Assembly (NCBI GenBank): GCA_963788115.1
Contig: CAWBFD010000004.1
Coordinates: forward strand, 372,001 to 436,000
DNA length: 64,000 nucleotides
DNA from: CAWBFD01 sp963788115
GTDB taxonomy: Bacteria > Actinomycetota > Thermoleophilia > Solirubrobacterales > 70-9
Reading direction: 5' to 3'
Shown here: one piece after another, positions 42,263 to 50,842 of the stretch
How the letters are laid out: each line of letters starts with the position of its first letter
Numbering within the stretch: position 1 is the first letter of the stretch
Notes under the pieces: generated by a model
Told to the model about the DNA's origin: nothing
Seen by the model: only the letters and a program-made list of their open reading frames with translations
The model's database searches: none
Made by a program: the position numbers and the translations under genes

Positions 42263-43648
42263 TCAGGCCACTCGCTCGAGCGCCACGACCTCGGCCTTGC
42301 CCGCCGGCGCGGCAGCGGGCGCAACCGGCGGCACCGCCGGCGGGGAGTCGAGCGTGCGCCCGCGCAGCCTCGCGACCCGTTCGATTCCCGCGAGCGCGAT
42401 CCCGCCGAGCCTGATCTGGCGCATCGTCTCGGAGACGCCGACCAGCATCCGCGCGCTCGGTGGACGCACCCGGGCGAGGTCGTCGGCGAGCGGGTGGTCG
42501 AGGCGCTCCTGGAGCCGGATCATGCGGGCCAGGATCTCGGCCCCGGCCGTGATCAGCGGCCCGGCGCCGCCGCGAGGCTGGAGCAGCCCGAAGACGTAGA
42601 GGTTCGCGATCCCAGGTGCGAGCACGCCACCGACCCGCGCCGGGTAGCCGCCGTGCCACGCGAACAGGTCTCGATCGAGGAAGGGGAAGGTGGCGTGGAA
42701 GCCGGTCGCCCACACGATCGTGTCGTAGTCAGCCGCCGTGCCGTCGACGAAGTGGACCGTCCGCCCCTCGAGCCGCTCGATGTCGGGTCGTGCCCGGATC
42801 AGCCCGTGGCGCAGGTAGTAGAGGAGCTGGGAGTTGACTGTCGGATGGCGGTCGAAGGGCCGGTGGTCGGGCTCCCGGAGCCCGTAGCGCTCGTAGCGGC
42901 CGAAGGTGGCGCGAGCGGTGAGCTTGGCGGCGAGCCGCTGGCCCCAAACCGGGATCCAGGGGCGGTCCCACTCGGCGAGGGGAATGCCGAGGAAGCTCTT
43001 GGGCAGGAACCAGTAGCCACGGCGCATCGAGATCTCGGCCCCGCCCAACGCCTGCGCCGCCTCCACCGCGATGTCGCAGGCTGAGTTGCCGCCGCCAACC
43101 ACGAGGACACGCGCGCCGTCGAGGTCGGAGATTCGCCTGTAGTCCTTCGAGTGGATCGTCCGTCCGGTGAACTCGCCCGGGTAGTGCGGGTAGCGTTTGT
43201 CCCAGTGGTGGCCGTTGGCGACGATCACCCCGGCGTAGTGGCGGACCTCGGTGGGGGCGTCAGGATCGCCGCTCGGCCTCACCTCCACACGCCAGCCGCC
43301 CAGGCCGCTGGGGTCGAGGGGGCGAACGTCGACAACCTCCATGCCGAACTCGATCCGCTCGCGCAGGCCGAACCGGTCGACGTAGTCGTTGAGGTACTCG
43401 AGCACCTGCTCGCGGCTCGGGAAGTCGGGGTAGTGTCGCGGCATCGGGAAGTCGCCGTACTGGGTCGTGTCCCGCGAGCTGATGATGTGGGTGGAGTCGT
43501 AGACCCCGTCCGCCCAGTTGCCGCCGATGAAGTCGTTGCGCTCGATCTGGTCGTAGGCGATGCCGGCGTCGGCGAGCGCCTTGGCAACGCCGTTGCCGGC
43601 GTAGCCGGCGCCGATGATGCAGTAGCGGCGGTCGGTCCGTGCGGTCAC
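42263..43648 (-). CDS. Flavin-containing monooxygenase
   Basis: A 461-aa FAD/NADPH enzyme oxidising soft nucleophiles or ketones. FAD motif: CIIGAGYAGNGVAKAL. FMO/BVMO region: NDFIGGNWADGVYDSTHIISSRDTTQYGDFPMP. The fingerprint GRTIHSKDYR is followed by the NADPH loop VLVVGGGNSACDIAVEAA, and YDTIVWATGFHATFPF is the ATG motif. The GTG at 43648 overlaps the TGA of the upstream membrane protein by 4 nt, so it is translationally coupled; a longer frame to 44092 is rejected. A Pro/Ala-rich tail ends the protein. Substrate unknown. Confidence 0.93.
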   Translation of the reverse strand: MTARTDRRYCIIGAGYAGNGVAKALADAGIAYDQIERNDFIGGNWADGVYDSTHIISSRDTTQYGDFPMPRHYPDFPSREQVLEYLNDYVDRFGLRERIEFGMEVVDVRPLDPSGLGGWRVEVRPSGDPDAPTEVRHYAGVIVANGHHWDKRYPHYPGEFTGRTIHSKDYRRISDLDGARVLVVGGGNSACDIAVEAAQALGGAEISMRRGYWFLPKSFLGIPLAEWDRPWIPVWGQRLAAKLTARATFGRYERYGLREPDHRPFDRHPTVNSQLLYYLRHGLIRARPDIERLEGRTVHFVDGTAADYDTIVWATGFHATFPFLDRDLFAWHGGYPARVGGVLAPGIANLYVFGLLQPRGGAGPLITAGAEILARMIRLQERLDHPLADDLARVRPPSARMLVGVSETMRQIRLGGIALAGIERVARLRGRTLDSPPAVPPVAPAAAPAGKAEVVALERVA

Positions 43649-45546
43649 GAGGATGCTCCGATCGCTTGCAGGGACTTGGCAGCGGTCTGGGCGCGCTCGG
43701 TCGGCTGGCGTCCGCTGCCGGCAAGGCGGCCGACGCCCCAGGCGAGCACGGCCAGCAGCGACAGGGCGATCGCGAGCACCACCAGGTGGGCGACCGCGTC
43801 CAGCCATCCAGGGACCCCCTGCTTCTGCTCGCGCTGGAGGACCTTGTGGTCGGAGGCGAGCTCGCGGGTGGCCGAGGCACGCGCAGGGACCCCCGGCGCC
43901 GGGATCGCGTCGTCGCGCGGCATGTAGATCGGCGCCCCGAGCACCTGGTCGCCTCGGTGCAGGCGGACGAGTGTCTTCCAGTCGCCGCCGATCGGGATCG
44001 GCTCGGTGGTGCGGAAGGCGCCGCCGCTGCCGATCGGCTTGAGCTGGTCGAGCACCAGGCCGCCGCCCTGCCAGGCGGTGACCGTGAGCCAACCGGCGTC
44101 ATCCGCGGCGTCGGGGGGATCGAAGCGGACGGTGGCCGAGGCCTCCCGCTCCGGCGCGCGCGGGATGTCCTCGAGGGTGACGGTCGCGCTGACGCCTGCG
44201 GGCACGCTGGTCGGAAGGCCGATCGCGAACACGGCCATGATCGTGGCGAGGGAGCCGAGCGGGACCGCGCGGGTCAGCGGGCTGAGCGGGAGCTCGCCGC
44301 GCAGGGCGGACCCGAGGGTGGCGCCGAGGAGCCCGCCGGCCACACCGGCGACGATCGCCAGGATCGCGCCCTCCGGTAGGAGGTCGGCGGTCCAGGGCAG
44401 CGGCATCGCAAACTGGCTCCAACCCCACTCGGCCGCGAAGCCAACGGTGCCGATCAGGAATCCCGACAGCGCGCCGAGCGCGAGCGGGGCCGGCGGGCGA
44501 GCAGCCGAGCGGTGGGCGAGAGTGAGCGCCGCCAGCTCGACGCAGGCGGCCTCGGCGAGGTAGAGGGGGAGGTGGGGGGTGGGCTCACCGAGGATCGGCC
44601 CGACGAGCAGGCTGAGCCCGCCGCGGACGACGATGAAGAAGATCGCCGCGGCGAGCGCGCCGCCACGGCCGATCCAGAGGCGGGCGCAGACGAGGGCGAG
44701 TGAGGCGGCGATCGCCAGCATCACCGGCTCAAGCACGAACCGGAATTGAGGGACGCCGAAGTCGAACTCGGCCTGGAAGGTCGAGAGGCCGATGAGGAGA
44801 CCGCCCATGAGCCCCGCGCGGCGCATGTGGACGAGGAGCGGAACGTCGTTCGCCCGCCCGGCGCCCCGGGCGCGCATGCCCTCGACCAAGAGCACCGCGA
44901 GACCGATCAGGGTCATGCCGGCGCCGCCGATCAGCATCAGGTGGGTGGGGCCCCAGAGCGTCACGTCCTGCCCGAACAGGCGGTGCCAGACGTCGTCGAG
45001 CGGGAAGCCGATCAGGGCGAAGGCGGCGCAGGCGGTGACCAGGATGCCCCCGACCGGCGCGTACCAATCGCCGGCGATGCGGACGGCGGCAGGGCCGGGA
45101 CGGTCCTCGGGCAGGAAGATCGCGAGCATGCCGGCGGCGAGGATTCCGAAGAGGCCGATCAGGATCAGATAGTGAGCGGGGTTGGCGAGCGGCCCCGCGT
45201 CGCGGCCGACGCCGATGTGAAGGGAGATGTCCCAGTACATCCCGGTGAGCGCGACGAGCAGCGAGACGGCAGAGATGCCGGACGGGAGGGCGGCCCAGCC
45301 GGGGAGGCCGGAGGCGCGCTCGGCGAACGCGGCGGCCCGGCGAAGGTAGGGGAGGCGGCCGCTGCGGTGGCCCGAGCAGAGCCATGCGAGCGCGGAGAAG
45401 CCCAGCGTGGCGGCGAGGGTGGCGATGATCACCTGGTTGAGCGCGGCGCCGCCCGCCGGCTCGCCTGCGGCGATCGTGGTCAGCGCGGTCATTCCCATGT
45501 CCCCGCCTCGTGCGCTCGCGTGCGTGATCCCCAAGAACAACTGCAC
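43645..45546 (-). CDS. Polytopic membrane protein of unknown function, coupled to the FMO
   Basis: A 633-aa integral membrane protein I do not recognise. At least eleven hydrophobic segments are visible, such as VIIATLAATLGFSALAWL, YLILIGLFGILAAGMLAIFL and HLMLIGGAGMTLIGLAVLLV. An extracytoplasmic domain near residues 450-575 (VTLEDIPRAPEREASATVRFDPP and so on) precedes a last membrane helix (LVVLAIALSLLAVLAWGVG). Histidines in transmembrane contexts (YWDISLHIGVGRDAG, WHRLFGQ, GPTHLMLIGG) hint at metal or heme binding. The GTG at 45546 has TAACAT 6 nt upstream. It is coupled to the FMO and divergent from a MerR regulator that probably controls both. Confidence 0.75.
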   Translation of the reverse strand: MQLFLGITHASARGGDMGMTALTTIAAGEPAGGAALNQVIIATLAATLGFSALAWLCSGHRSGRLPYLRRAAAFAERASGLPGWAALPSGISAVSLLVALTGMYWDISLHIGVGRDAGPLANPAHYLILIGLFGILAAGMLAIFLPEDRPGPAAVRIAGDWYAPVGGILVTACAAFALIGFPLDDVWHRLFGQDVTLWGPTHLMLIGGAGMTLIGLAVLLVEGMRARGAGRANDVPLLVHMRRAGLMGGLLIGLSTFQAEFDFGVPQFRFVLEPVMLAIAASLALVCARLWIGRGGALAAAIFFIVVRGGLSLLVGPILGEPTPHLPLYLAEAACVELAALTLAHRSAARPPAPLALGALSGFLIGTVGFAAEWGWSQFAMPLPWTADLLPEGAILAIVAGVAGGLLGATLGSALRGELPLSPLTRAVPLGSLATIMAVFAIGLPTSVPAGVSATVTLEDIPRAPEREASATVRFDPPDAADDAGWLTVTAWQGGGLVLDQLKPIGSGGAFRTTEPIPIGGDWKTLVRLHRGDQVLGAPIYMPRDDAIPAPGVPARASATRELASDHKVLQREQKQGVPGWLDAVAHLVVLAIALSLLAVLAWGVGRLAGSGRQPTERAQTAAKSLQAIGASS

Positions 45547-45550
45547 GGCG

Positions 45551-45578
45551 CTATGTTACACCGATTGATGTCACATAG
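45551..45578. promoter_or_regulatory. MerR-type operator between divergent promoters
   Basis: CTATGTTACA (45551-45560) and TGTCACATAG (45569-45578) are inverted arms with one mismatch and an 8-bp spacer. The left arm contains the -10 box of the minus-strand operon, and the plus-strand -10 box follows 8 bp to the right. Confidence 0.65.
45553..45558 (-). promoter_or_regulatory. -10 box, leaderless membrane protein-FMO operon
   Basis: TAACAT on the minus strand ends 6 nt before the GTG at 45546. Confidence 0.5.
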
Positions 45579-45585
45579 AACACCG

Positions 45586-45591
45586 TAATCT
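45586..45591 (+). promoter_or_regulatory. -10 box, leaderless merR-type gene
   Basis: TAATCT ends 6 nt before the GTG at 45598. Confidence 0.5.
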
Positions 45592-45597
45592 TCTTGT

Positions 45598-46398
45598 GTG
45601 ATGGACGTCACGGAGCGGAACGCCTCGGACCCGGCGTCGATGACGATCGACGAGCTCGCACGACAGTCGGGAATGACCGTGCGGAATATCCGCGCGCATC
45701 AGTCGCGCGGCCTGCTCCCTCCGCCGGATGTGCGCGGGCGTACCGGCTACTACGACGCGGAGCACCTGGCGCGGCTCGAGCTGATCCGCGAGCTTCAGGC
45801 CGACGGGTTCAACCTCGAGGCGATCAAGCGCCTGCTAGCGGGGACGGGGGGGTCGAGCCGCGAGGTGCTCGGCTTCACCCGGGCGCTGCGGGAGCCGTTC
45901 GAGGAGGAGCAGCCGCAGATCATCGCGCTCGCGGAGCTGGCGGGGTGGTGGGGTCGGGAGGAACCGGATCCGGCGCTGCTCGCCCGGGCGGAGAAGCTGG
46001 GCGTGGTGCGGCCGCTGGACGAGGGGCGGGTGGAGGTCCTGAGCCCGCGGCTGATGGAGGCGGGGGAGGAGCTGGCGCGGCTTGGTGTGCAACCCGAGAA
46101 GGCGCTGGAGGTGGTGGCGAAGCTGCGGCGCAACGCCCAGAGCGTGGCGCGCACGTTCGCCGGCCTGTTCATGGAGGCGGTGTGGGAGCCGTTCGACCGC
46201 GCCGGCCGGCCGGAGGAGGAGTGGCCTCGGGTGCGCGAGACGCTGGAGCGCCTGCGCCCGCTGGCGTCGGAGACGTTGCTGGCGGTGTTCCAGCTGACGA
46301 TGACCGAGGTGGTGGAGGAGACAATCGGGCGGGAGCTCAAGCGGGAGGCGCGGGAGCCGAGCGGGAAGCGATCGCGCCGGCGGGGGCGGCGTTCGTGA
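45598..46398 (+). CDS. MerR family transcriptional regulator
   Basis: A 266-aa regulator. The N-terminal winged HTH (residues about 15-80) is TIDELARQSGMTVRNIRAHQSRGLLPPPDVRGRTGYYDAEHLARLELIRELQADGFNLEAIKRLL, a clear MerR domain. The C-terminal part is helical and acidic without metal-binding cysteines, ending in a strongly basic tail (GKRSRRRGRRS). It lacks the usual thiol or metal sensor, so its signal is probably a small organic molecule. A start at GTG 45598 is supported by TAATCT 6 nt upstream; ATG 45601 is possible. It sits divergent to the membrane protein-FMO operon across a 28-bp inverted repeat. Confidence 0.93.
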   Translation: MMDVTERNASDPASMTIDELARQSGMTVRNIRAHQSRGLLPPPDVRGRTGYYDAEHLARLELIRELQADGFNLEAIKRLLAGTGGSSREVLGFTRALREPFEEEQPQIIALAELAGWWGREEPDPALLARAEKLGVVRPLDEGRVEVLSPRLMEAGEELARLGVQPEKALEVVAKLRRNAQSVARTFAGLFMEAVWEPFDRAGRPEEEWPRVRETLERLRPLASETLLAVFQLTMTEVVEETIGRELKREAREPSGKRSRRRGRRS

Positions 46399-46440
46399 CC
46401 AACAACAATGCAGCGGCTCCTAAAATCAGGTCCCGGTCCC

Positions 46441-46522
46441 GGGGGAGTACCGAAGCGGTCAAACGGGATGCGCTGTAAACGCATTGGCTCAGCCTTCGTA
46501 GGTTCGAATCCTGCCTCCCCCA
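46441..46522 (+). tRNA. tRNA-Tyr (anticodon GTA)
   Basis: An 82-nt class II tRNA. Acceptor GGGGGAG pairs with CTCCCCC, with discriminator A at 46522. The anticodon loop CTGTAAA gives GTA. There is a long variable arm, and the T-arm is GTAGG-TTCGAAT-CCTGC. CCA is not encoded. The following 46523-46780 shows no gene that I can support. Confidence 0.96.
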
Positions 46523-46780
46523 TCGTCGCTTCGACGCGAGGTCGCGAGTTCAGCCCTGACCCGCAACCACCGGCCGGCTGACCAGCCGCGAGAGCACCAC
46601 CCTGCGAACGCGTGCGCACGACCGTCCCATCGCGCTGGAGGTCGATGATCAGCCGGCCGCAGCTCGAGGACGTGCTCGAGCGGCCGCGGCGCGAGCCGGC
46701 CGCCGCGCCCGCATAGTCGCCTCACGCGCCTAGCCCCTGCCTGAGTGCATCGCCCCGTGTCGGCGGCGAGGATACGCCCC

Positions 46781-48505
46781 ATGCCCGCCCCTCGCCGCGA
46801 GCTTTACGTCAAGGAGGCGCTACTCGTCGCGCTCGGCGCAGCCGTCATCGCGGTCGTCATGCACTGGCCGCTGGTGCTCGAGCTGGGGGAGCGCATCCCG
46901 AAGGACCTCGGCGACCCGCTCGCCCAGGCCTGGCAGGTCGCGTGGGGTGGCCATGCGCTCGCCAACCAGCCGCTCCACCCGCTCGACTCGAACCAGTTCT
47001 GGCCGTTCGAGCACACCCTGGCCTTCTCCGACTCGCTGCTTGGCTACGCGCCCGCCGGGCTCTTCGGCTCGGGCAGCGAGGCCGCCGTCGCCCGTTACGA
47101 CCTGGTGTTCCTGTTCGCGTACGCGCTCGCGTTCGGCGGCGCCTACCTGCTCGCGCGCGAGCTCGGCGCCAGCCCGGCCGGGGCGGCGGTCGCCGGCGCC
47201 GCCTTCGCCTTCGCGCCGTTCCGGCTCGAGCAGGACGGCCACCTCCAGGTGATCTCGAGCGGGGGAATCCCGCTGTGCCTCGCCCTCGGCGTCCGTGGCT
47301 TTCGGCTGCGTCGGCCCGGATTCATCATCGCCGCCTGGCTCGTCGCCACCTGGCAGTTAACGCTGGGCTTCACGCTCGGCCTGCCGCTCGCCTACCTCAT
47401 CGCGGGGCTGGGCCTCGTCGCCCTCGCCGTCTGGTTGCGGCGGGGGCGCCCGGCGCTCGATCGGCGACTGGCGATCGCGAGCGCCGCCGGGGCGGTGGTG
47501 TTCTGCGTGGTCGCGGGACTCATCGGGCGCACCTACCTCGAGGTCGCCGACGAGCACCCCCAGGCGCGCCGTTCGCCGGAGACGGTCGAGGCGTACTCCG
47601 GGCCGCTGGCGGTATTCGTCACCGCCCCCGACGAGAACCTGGCGTGGGGCGAGGCGACCGCAGGCGTCCGGGACGGGCTCGAGAACGTGCCCGAGAAGAC
47701 CCTGTTCCCAGGGCTCGTCATCCTCGGCCTCGCCGCCGTCGGGCTCGCTTCCTCGACCTTCGCACCCCCGCTGCGGATCGGCCTCGCGCTGGCCGCGCTC
47801 GTTGTCTCGGTGCTGGCGCTCGGATTCCAGGCCGACGACGGCCTGCTGTGGCCCTACCGGTGGGTGTATGAGGCGCTCCCGGGCTGGGACGCGATCCGCA
47901 CCCCGGGCCGCCTGGTCACCTTCTCGTCCCTGGCGCTGGCGCTGCTCGCGGCGGCCGGCGCCGACGCGGTGCTGCGCGCGGCCCGCCGTCGCGGCCTCAT
48001 GGCGGGTTGGAGGGTGGCCCTCGCGGGCGGGTTGGTGCTGGCACTCCTCGTCGAGGGCCGTGGCCTGCCCTTCGACCCCACCGACAGCCAGGCTCAGCCG
48101 CGGGCGCCGGACCCGCCGGCGAGCACCGCGGCTGTGCCGGAGCCTCAGCTCCATCTGCCGGCGCTCAGGGCGTCGGACAATCGCCGCTACCTGCTCTGGT
48201 CCACCGACGGGTTTCCAGCGATCGTCAACGGGCGTTCGAGCACCGAGCCCGTGGCGACAGTCCGGCTGATCGAGCGCATGCGCGGCTTCCCGAGCCGATC
48301 CACCGTCGCCAGCCTCCGCCGCTTCGGGGTGCATTCGGTCGTCCTGCACCAGGATCGTGCCCGCGGCACGCCGCAGGCGGGGGCGGCCACGACGCCGGTC
48401 GCCGCCCTCGGCCTGGGGCGCACGCGAATCGATGGCCTGATCGTCTACGAGCTCCGCTCGCTCAGCGCCAGTGCGGCCGGCGCCAGGCGCTCCCGCTCGG
48501 GCTGA
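46781..48505 (+). CDS. Polytopic membrane protein, GT-C glycosyltransferase-like
   Basis: A 574-aa protein with about ten membrane helices. The first loop carries acidic residues (LELGERIPKDLGDPLAQAWQVAWGG) in the place where GT-C lipid-linked sugar transferases hold their catalytic Asp/Glu, and a DSNQFWPFEHTLAFSDSLLG segment follows. The C-terminal extracytoplasmic part has LRRFGVHSVVLHQDRARG, as in actinobacterial membrane proteins related to YfhO and mannosyltransferases. The ATG at 46781 directly precedes MPAPRRELYVKEALL; ATG 46745 is an alternative. Its end overlaps the convergent GT-C-like gene by 61 bp. A role in cell-envelope glycan synthesis is inferred. Confidence 0.7.
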   Translation: MPAPRRELYVKEALLVALGAAVIAVVMHWPLVLELGERIPKDLGDPLAQAWQVAWGGHALANQPLHPLDSNQFWPFEHTLAFSDSLLGYAPAGLFGSGSEAAVARYDLVFLFAYALAFGGAYLLARELGASPAGAAVAGAAFAFAPFRLEQDGHLQVISSGGIPLCLALGVRGFRLRRPGFIIAAWLVATWQLTLGFTLGLPLAYLIAGLGLVALAVWLRRGRPALDRRLAIASAAGAVVFCVVAGLIGRTYLEVADEHPQARRSPETVEAYSGPLAVFVTAPDENLAWGEATAGVRDGLENVPEKTLFPGLVILGLAAVGLASSTFAPPLRIGLALAALVVSVLALGFQADDGLLWPYRWVYEALPGWDAIRTPGRLVTFSSLALALLAAAGADAVLRAARRRGLMAGWRVALAGGLVLALLVEGRGLPFDPTDSQAQPRAPDPPASTAAVPEPQLHLPALRASDNRRYLLWSTDGFPAIVNGRSSTEPVATVRLIERMRGFPSRSTVASLRRFGVHSVVLHQDRARGTPQAGAATTPVAALGLGRTRIDGLIVYELRSLSASAAGARRSRSG

Positions 48506-50190
48506 CTGCCGGCCTCCTCGGGGCGCCGCAGCCGTAGGGCTGCGAGGGTCGCCAGCGCCAGGAGGGTCCCCGCGCCGAACAGCGCGAGCGCCGCGGCGTC
48601 GCCGCCCAGCGGCGCCGCCGCATCGCCGGCGATGCTCGGCCCGACCGCCGCGACGACCGCCCAAGCGAGCACGGCGCCGATCGCCGGACGCAGATCCCGA
48701 ACGGGGGCGGGCGGCGTCGCCTTCACGGTGAAGACGATGGCGACCGCGATCGCCGCCGCCACCGGGACCAGCGCAAGCCATGCGTTCGACACCCCGAGCG
48801 CGGTCAGCACCGTGTGCTCGAGGCTCGAGTCGGTGAGCCAGTTCGCCCACAGCCCCACGCCCTCCTCACCGAGCAGCGGGTAGGTGACGCTGCCGACCAG
48901 CATCAGGAGTGCTGATGGGACCGCGAGCCCGAGCGTCAGCGCCGGCAGCCGCCGATAGGCGAAGGCGAGTCCGACGGCGACGAATGGAAGCGCCGGGATC
49001 AGGAACCGAGGGCCCGGGGTCCCGCCGCCCAGCGGCTGCCAGTAGCCGCAGTTGTAGAGGAAGTAGGTGACCGCGACCGCGAGGATCGTGTTCGCCTCCG
49101 CGCGGTGCCCACGCCTGCGCATGATCAGAGTCCCCGCGACGGCCATCGCGACGATCGGGGTGAGCACGAGCAGCCCGCGATTTCCGAGGAGCAGCTCGAC
49201 CGCTGCGCTCAGGCGCGGGGCCGTGATCCCGAAGAACCCGTCGCTGTTGAGGCCGAGCGCCGCATGCCCGGTCCGGCCGAGGTCGGCGACTGCGCTCGAG
49301 TACGCGAATTCGAAGGGCGAGCCGAACGCCCAGAGATTGAACAGCAGGGCCGGCAGGGCGCCGGCGAGGGCGCCGGCCGCGTACGCGGCGCCCCGGGGGA
49401 GGCGCGGCGCCGACCTGGCGAGCGCATAGACGAGGAGGATGACCCCGACGAGGCCGACCTGGTACTCGAAGCTCACCGCGAGGCCGGCCGCAAGGCCGGC
49501 CGCGGCCACCAGCCCAACGCGGGGCGAGCCCGATCGCTCACGTAGGAGCAGCATGAAGGCCGCGAACCCGAGCGCCGCCGCGATCACGTGCGAGAAGTAC
49601 TCGGCCGCGAAGGTCATCACGATCGTCGCCAGCCCCAGGGTGATCGCCGCCGCGGTCCCATACCCGGGCTCGAGCCGCTCGGCGACCCAGCGCACCCCGA
49701 GCAGGAGCAGCACGGCGGGCACGACCGCGACCAGCAACGTCAGCGCCCAGACGATCGGGGCGTTTCGCTCGACGCGCTGCTCCAACCGGTCGGCGCGGGC
49801 GCGGTTGTACCCGTAGAGCTCCATCGGAGGGTCCTCGCTGGGGGCCCAGCGGGGGTGCGCGCTGGCCCGGGCGTTCCGGGCGGCGTCGGCGGCGAGCGAC
49901 CGCCCCAGCCCCCCGTCCAGGGCGAGATAGAGGGGCGTCGACAGCGCCGCCACCCCCGGGGACTTGACCGAGTAGAAGTGCCCGTCGATCCACGCTTTGT
50001 CGCCGGTCTCCCATTGCCAGCGGTCGATCGTGGCCTCGCCGTGTGCGAATGCGCGCACCTGCGCGAAGTGGGCCAGCTGCGACCAGCCCATCGCGTGCAT
50101 CACCAGGCCCCAGGCGATCCCGAGGGCAACGATCGCCACGATCCCCGGGCGGGCCCAGATCGCCCTCGAGACTGCTCGAAGCCGGCTCAC
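48445..50190 (-). CDS. Polytopic membrane protein, probable glycosyltransferase of GT-C fold
   Basis: A 581-aa membrane protein with more than ten helices. After TM1 (IVAIVALGIAWGLVMHAMGW) an extracytoplasmic loop carries WIDGHFYSVKSPGVAALSTPLYLALDGG, which resembles actinobacterial mannosyltransferase-like proteins. Further features are LGVRWVAERLEPGYGTAAAITLGLATIVMTFAAEYFSH and YNCGYWQPLGGGTPGPRFLIPALPF, the latter a widespread Gly/Pro motif of such proteins. The GTG at 50190 has TAAGAT 9 nt upstream. It is third in a run with the methyltransferase and GT2 upstream, so lipid-linked sugar transfer outside the membrane is likely. Confidence 0.75.
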   Translation of the reverse strand: MSRLRAVSRAIWARPGIVAIVALGIAWGLVMHAMGWSQLAHFAQVRAFAHGEATIDRWQWETGDKAWIDGHFYSVKSPGVAALSTPLYLALDGGLGRSLAADAARNARASAHPRWAPSEDPPMELYGYNRARADRLEQRVERNAPIVWALTLLVAVVPAVLLLLGVRWVAERLEPGYGTAAAITLGLATIVMTFAAEYFSHVIAAALGFAAFMLLLRERSGSPRVGLVAAAGLAAGLAVSFEYQVGLVGVILLVYALARSAPRLPRGAAYAAGALAGALPALLFNLWAFGSPFEFAYSSAVADLGRTGHAALGLNSDGFFGITAPRLSAAVELLLGNRGLLVLTPIVAMAVAGTLIMRRRGHRAEANTILAVAVTYFLYNCGYWQPLGGGTPGPRFLIPALPFVAVGLAFAYRRLPALTLGLAVPSALLMLVGSVTYPLLGEEGVGLWANWLTDSSLEHTVLTALGVSNAWLALVPVAAAIAVAIVFTVKATPPAPVRDLRPAIGAVLAWAVVAAVGPSIAGDAAAPLGGDAAALALFGAGTLLALATLAALRLRRPEEAGSQPERERLAPAALALSERSS

Positions 50191-50202
50191 GAGGGGCGAA
50201 TC

Positions 50203-50820
50203 TTAGGTGCCATCGCTCGCCCGGTCGGCGCGGCAAAGAGCCATCGTCCACGGCAGCGGGCTGCGCACGGCGAGCACCTCGACGCGCGAGCGCAGGAGCC
50301 CGAGAAACGCGGCCCGCGACCAGTGGCCGACGTGGCCCGGGGTGTTGCCCAGCGCAGACACGTACTTGAGCCGGGCGAGGTTGAGCGCGCGCCACAGCGG
50401 CTCGCGGGGGACGCTCACGATCAACCACGGTCGCGCCAGCGAGGCCACCCGCGCCAGCCCGTCCGCGGGGTCGGGGAGGTGCTCCAGCACCTCGCAGCAG
50501 ACGATCAGCTCGGCGGCGTCGCGATCGGGATCGAGCGCGTCGATCGGGGCCGCGCGATAGTCGATCCTGGTGCCGGCGACGTCCGCGCGCCTGCGCGCCT
50601 CCTCGATCACCTCGGGGGAGGCATCGGTGCCGCGGACCCGGAGCCCGCGCCCCGCGAGCCGCAGCGCGAGCTCCCCCTCTCCACAGCCCACCTCGTGGGC
50701 CTCGCGCGCACCGCTCCGCGCCACCAGCTCCTCGAGCGACGCGATGAAGCCGCCCACTAGCCGCCGCTCGACTGGATTGCGGGTCCCGTACTTGTCGTAG
50801 ACGTTGCCGCCGGTCTGCAT
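50203..50820 (-). CDS. Class I SAM-dependent methyltransferase
   Basis: A 205-aa methyltransferase. Motif I is present as AHEVGCGEGELALRLAGRGLRVRGTDASPEVIEEA, and motif II/III appears as AELIVCCEVLEHLPDPADGLARVASLARPWLIVSVPREPLWR. This matches the group that works with envelope polysaccharide or lipid precursors and contains NVYDKYGTRNPVERRLVGGF at the N-terminus. It lies between a GT2 gene (22 bp upstream) and a GT-C-like gene, so it probably modifies a glycan or polyprenyl-linked intermediate. The substrate cannot be named. Confidence 0.88.
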   Translation of the reverse strand: MQTGGNVYDKYGTRNPVERRLVGGFIASLEELVARSGAREAHEVGCGEGELALRLAGRGLRVRGTDASPEVIEEARRRADVAGTRIDYRAAPIDALDPDRDAAELIVCCEVLEHLPDPADGLARVASLARPWLIVSVPREPLWRALNLARLKYVSALGNTPGHVGHWSRAAFLGLLRSRVEVLAVRSPLPWTMALCRADRASDGT

Positions 50821-50842
50821 CTCGATGGTCGCGGCGCCGGCG

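Noticed and set aside
46489..46782. Minus-strand frame at the end of tRNA-Tyr
   Set aside because: Runs antisense through the tRNA and has no conserved features.
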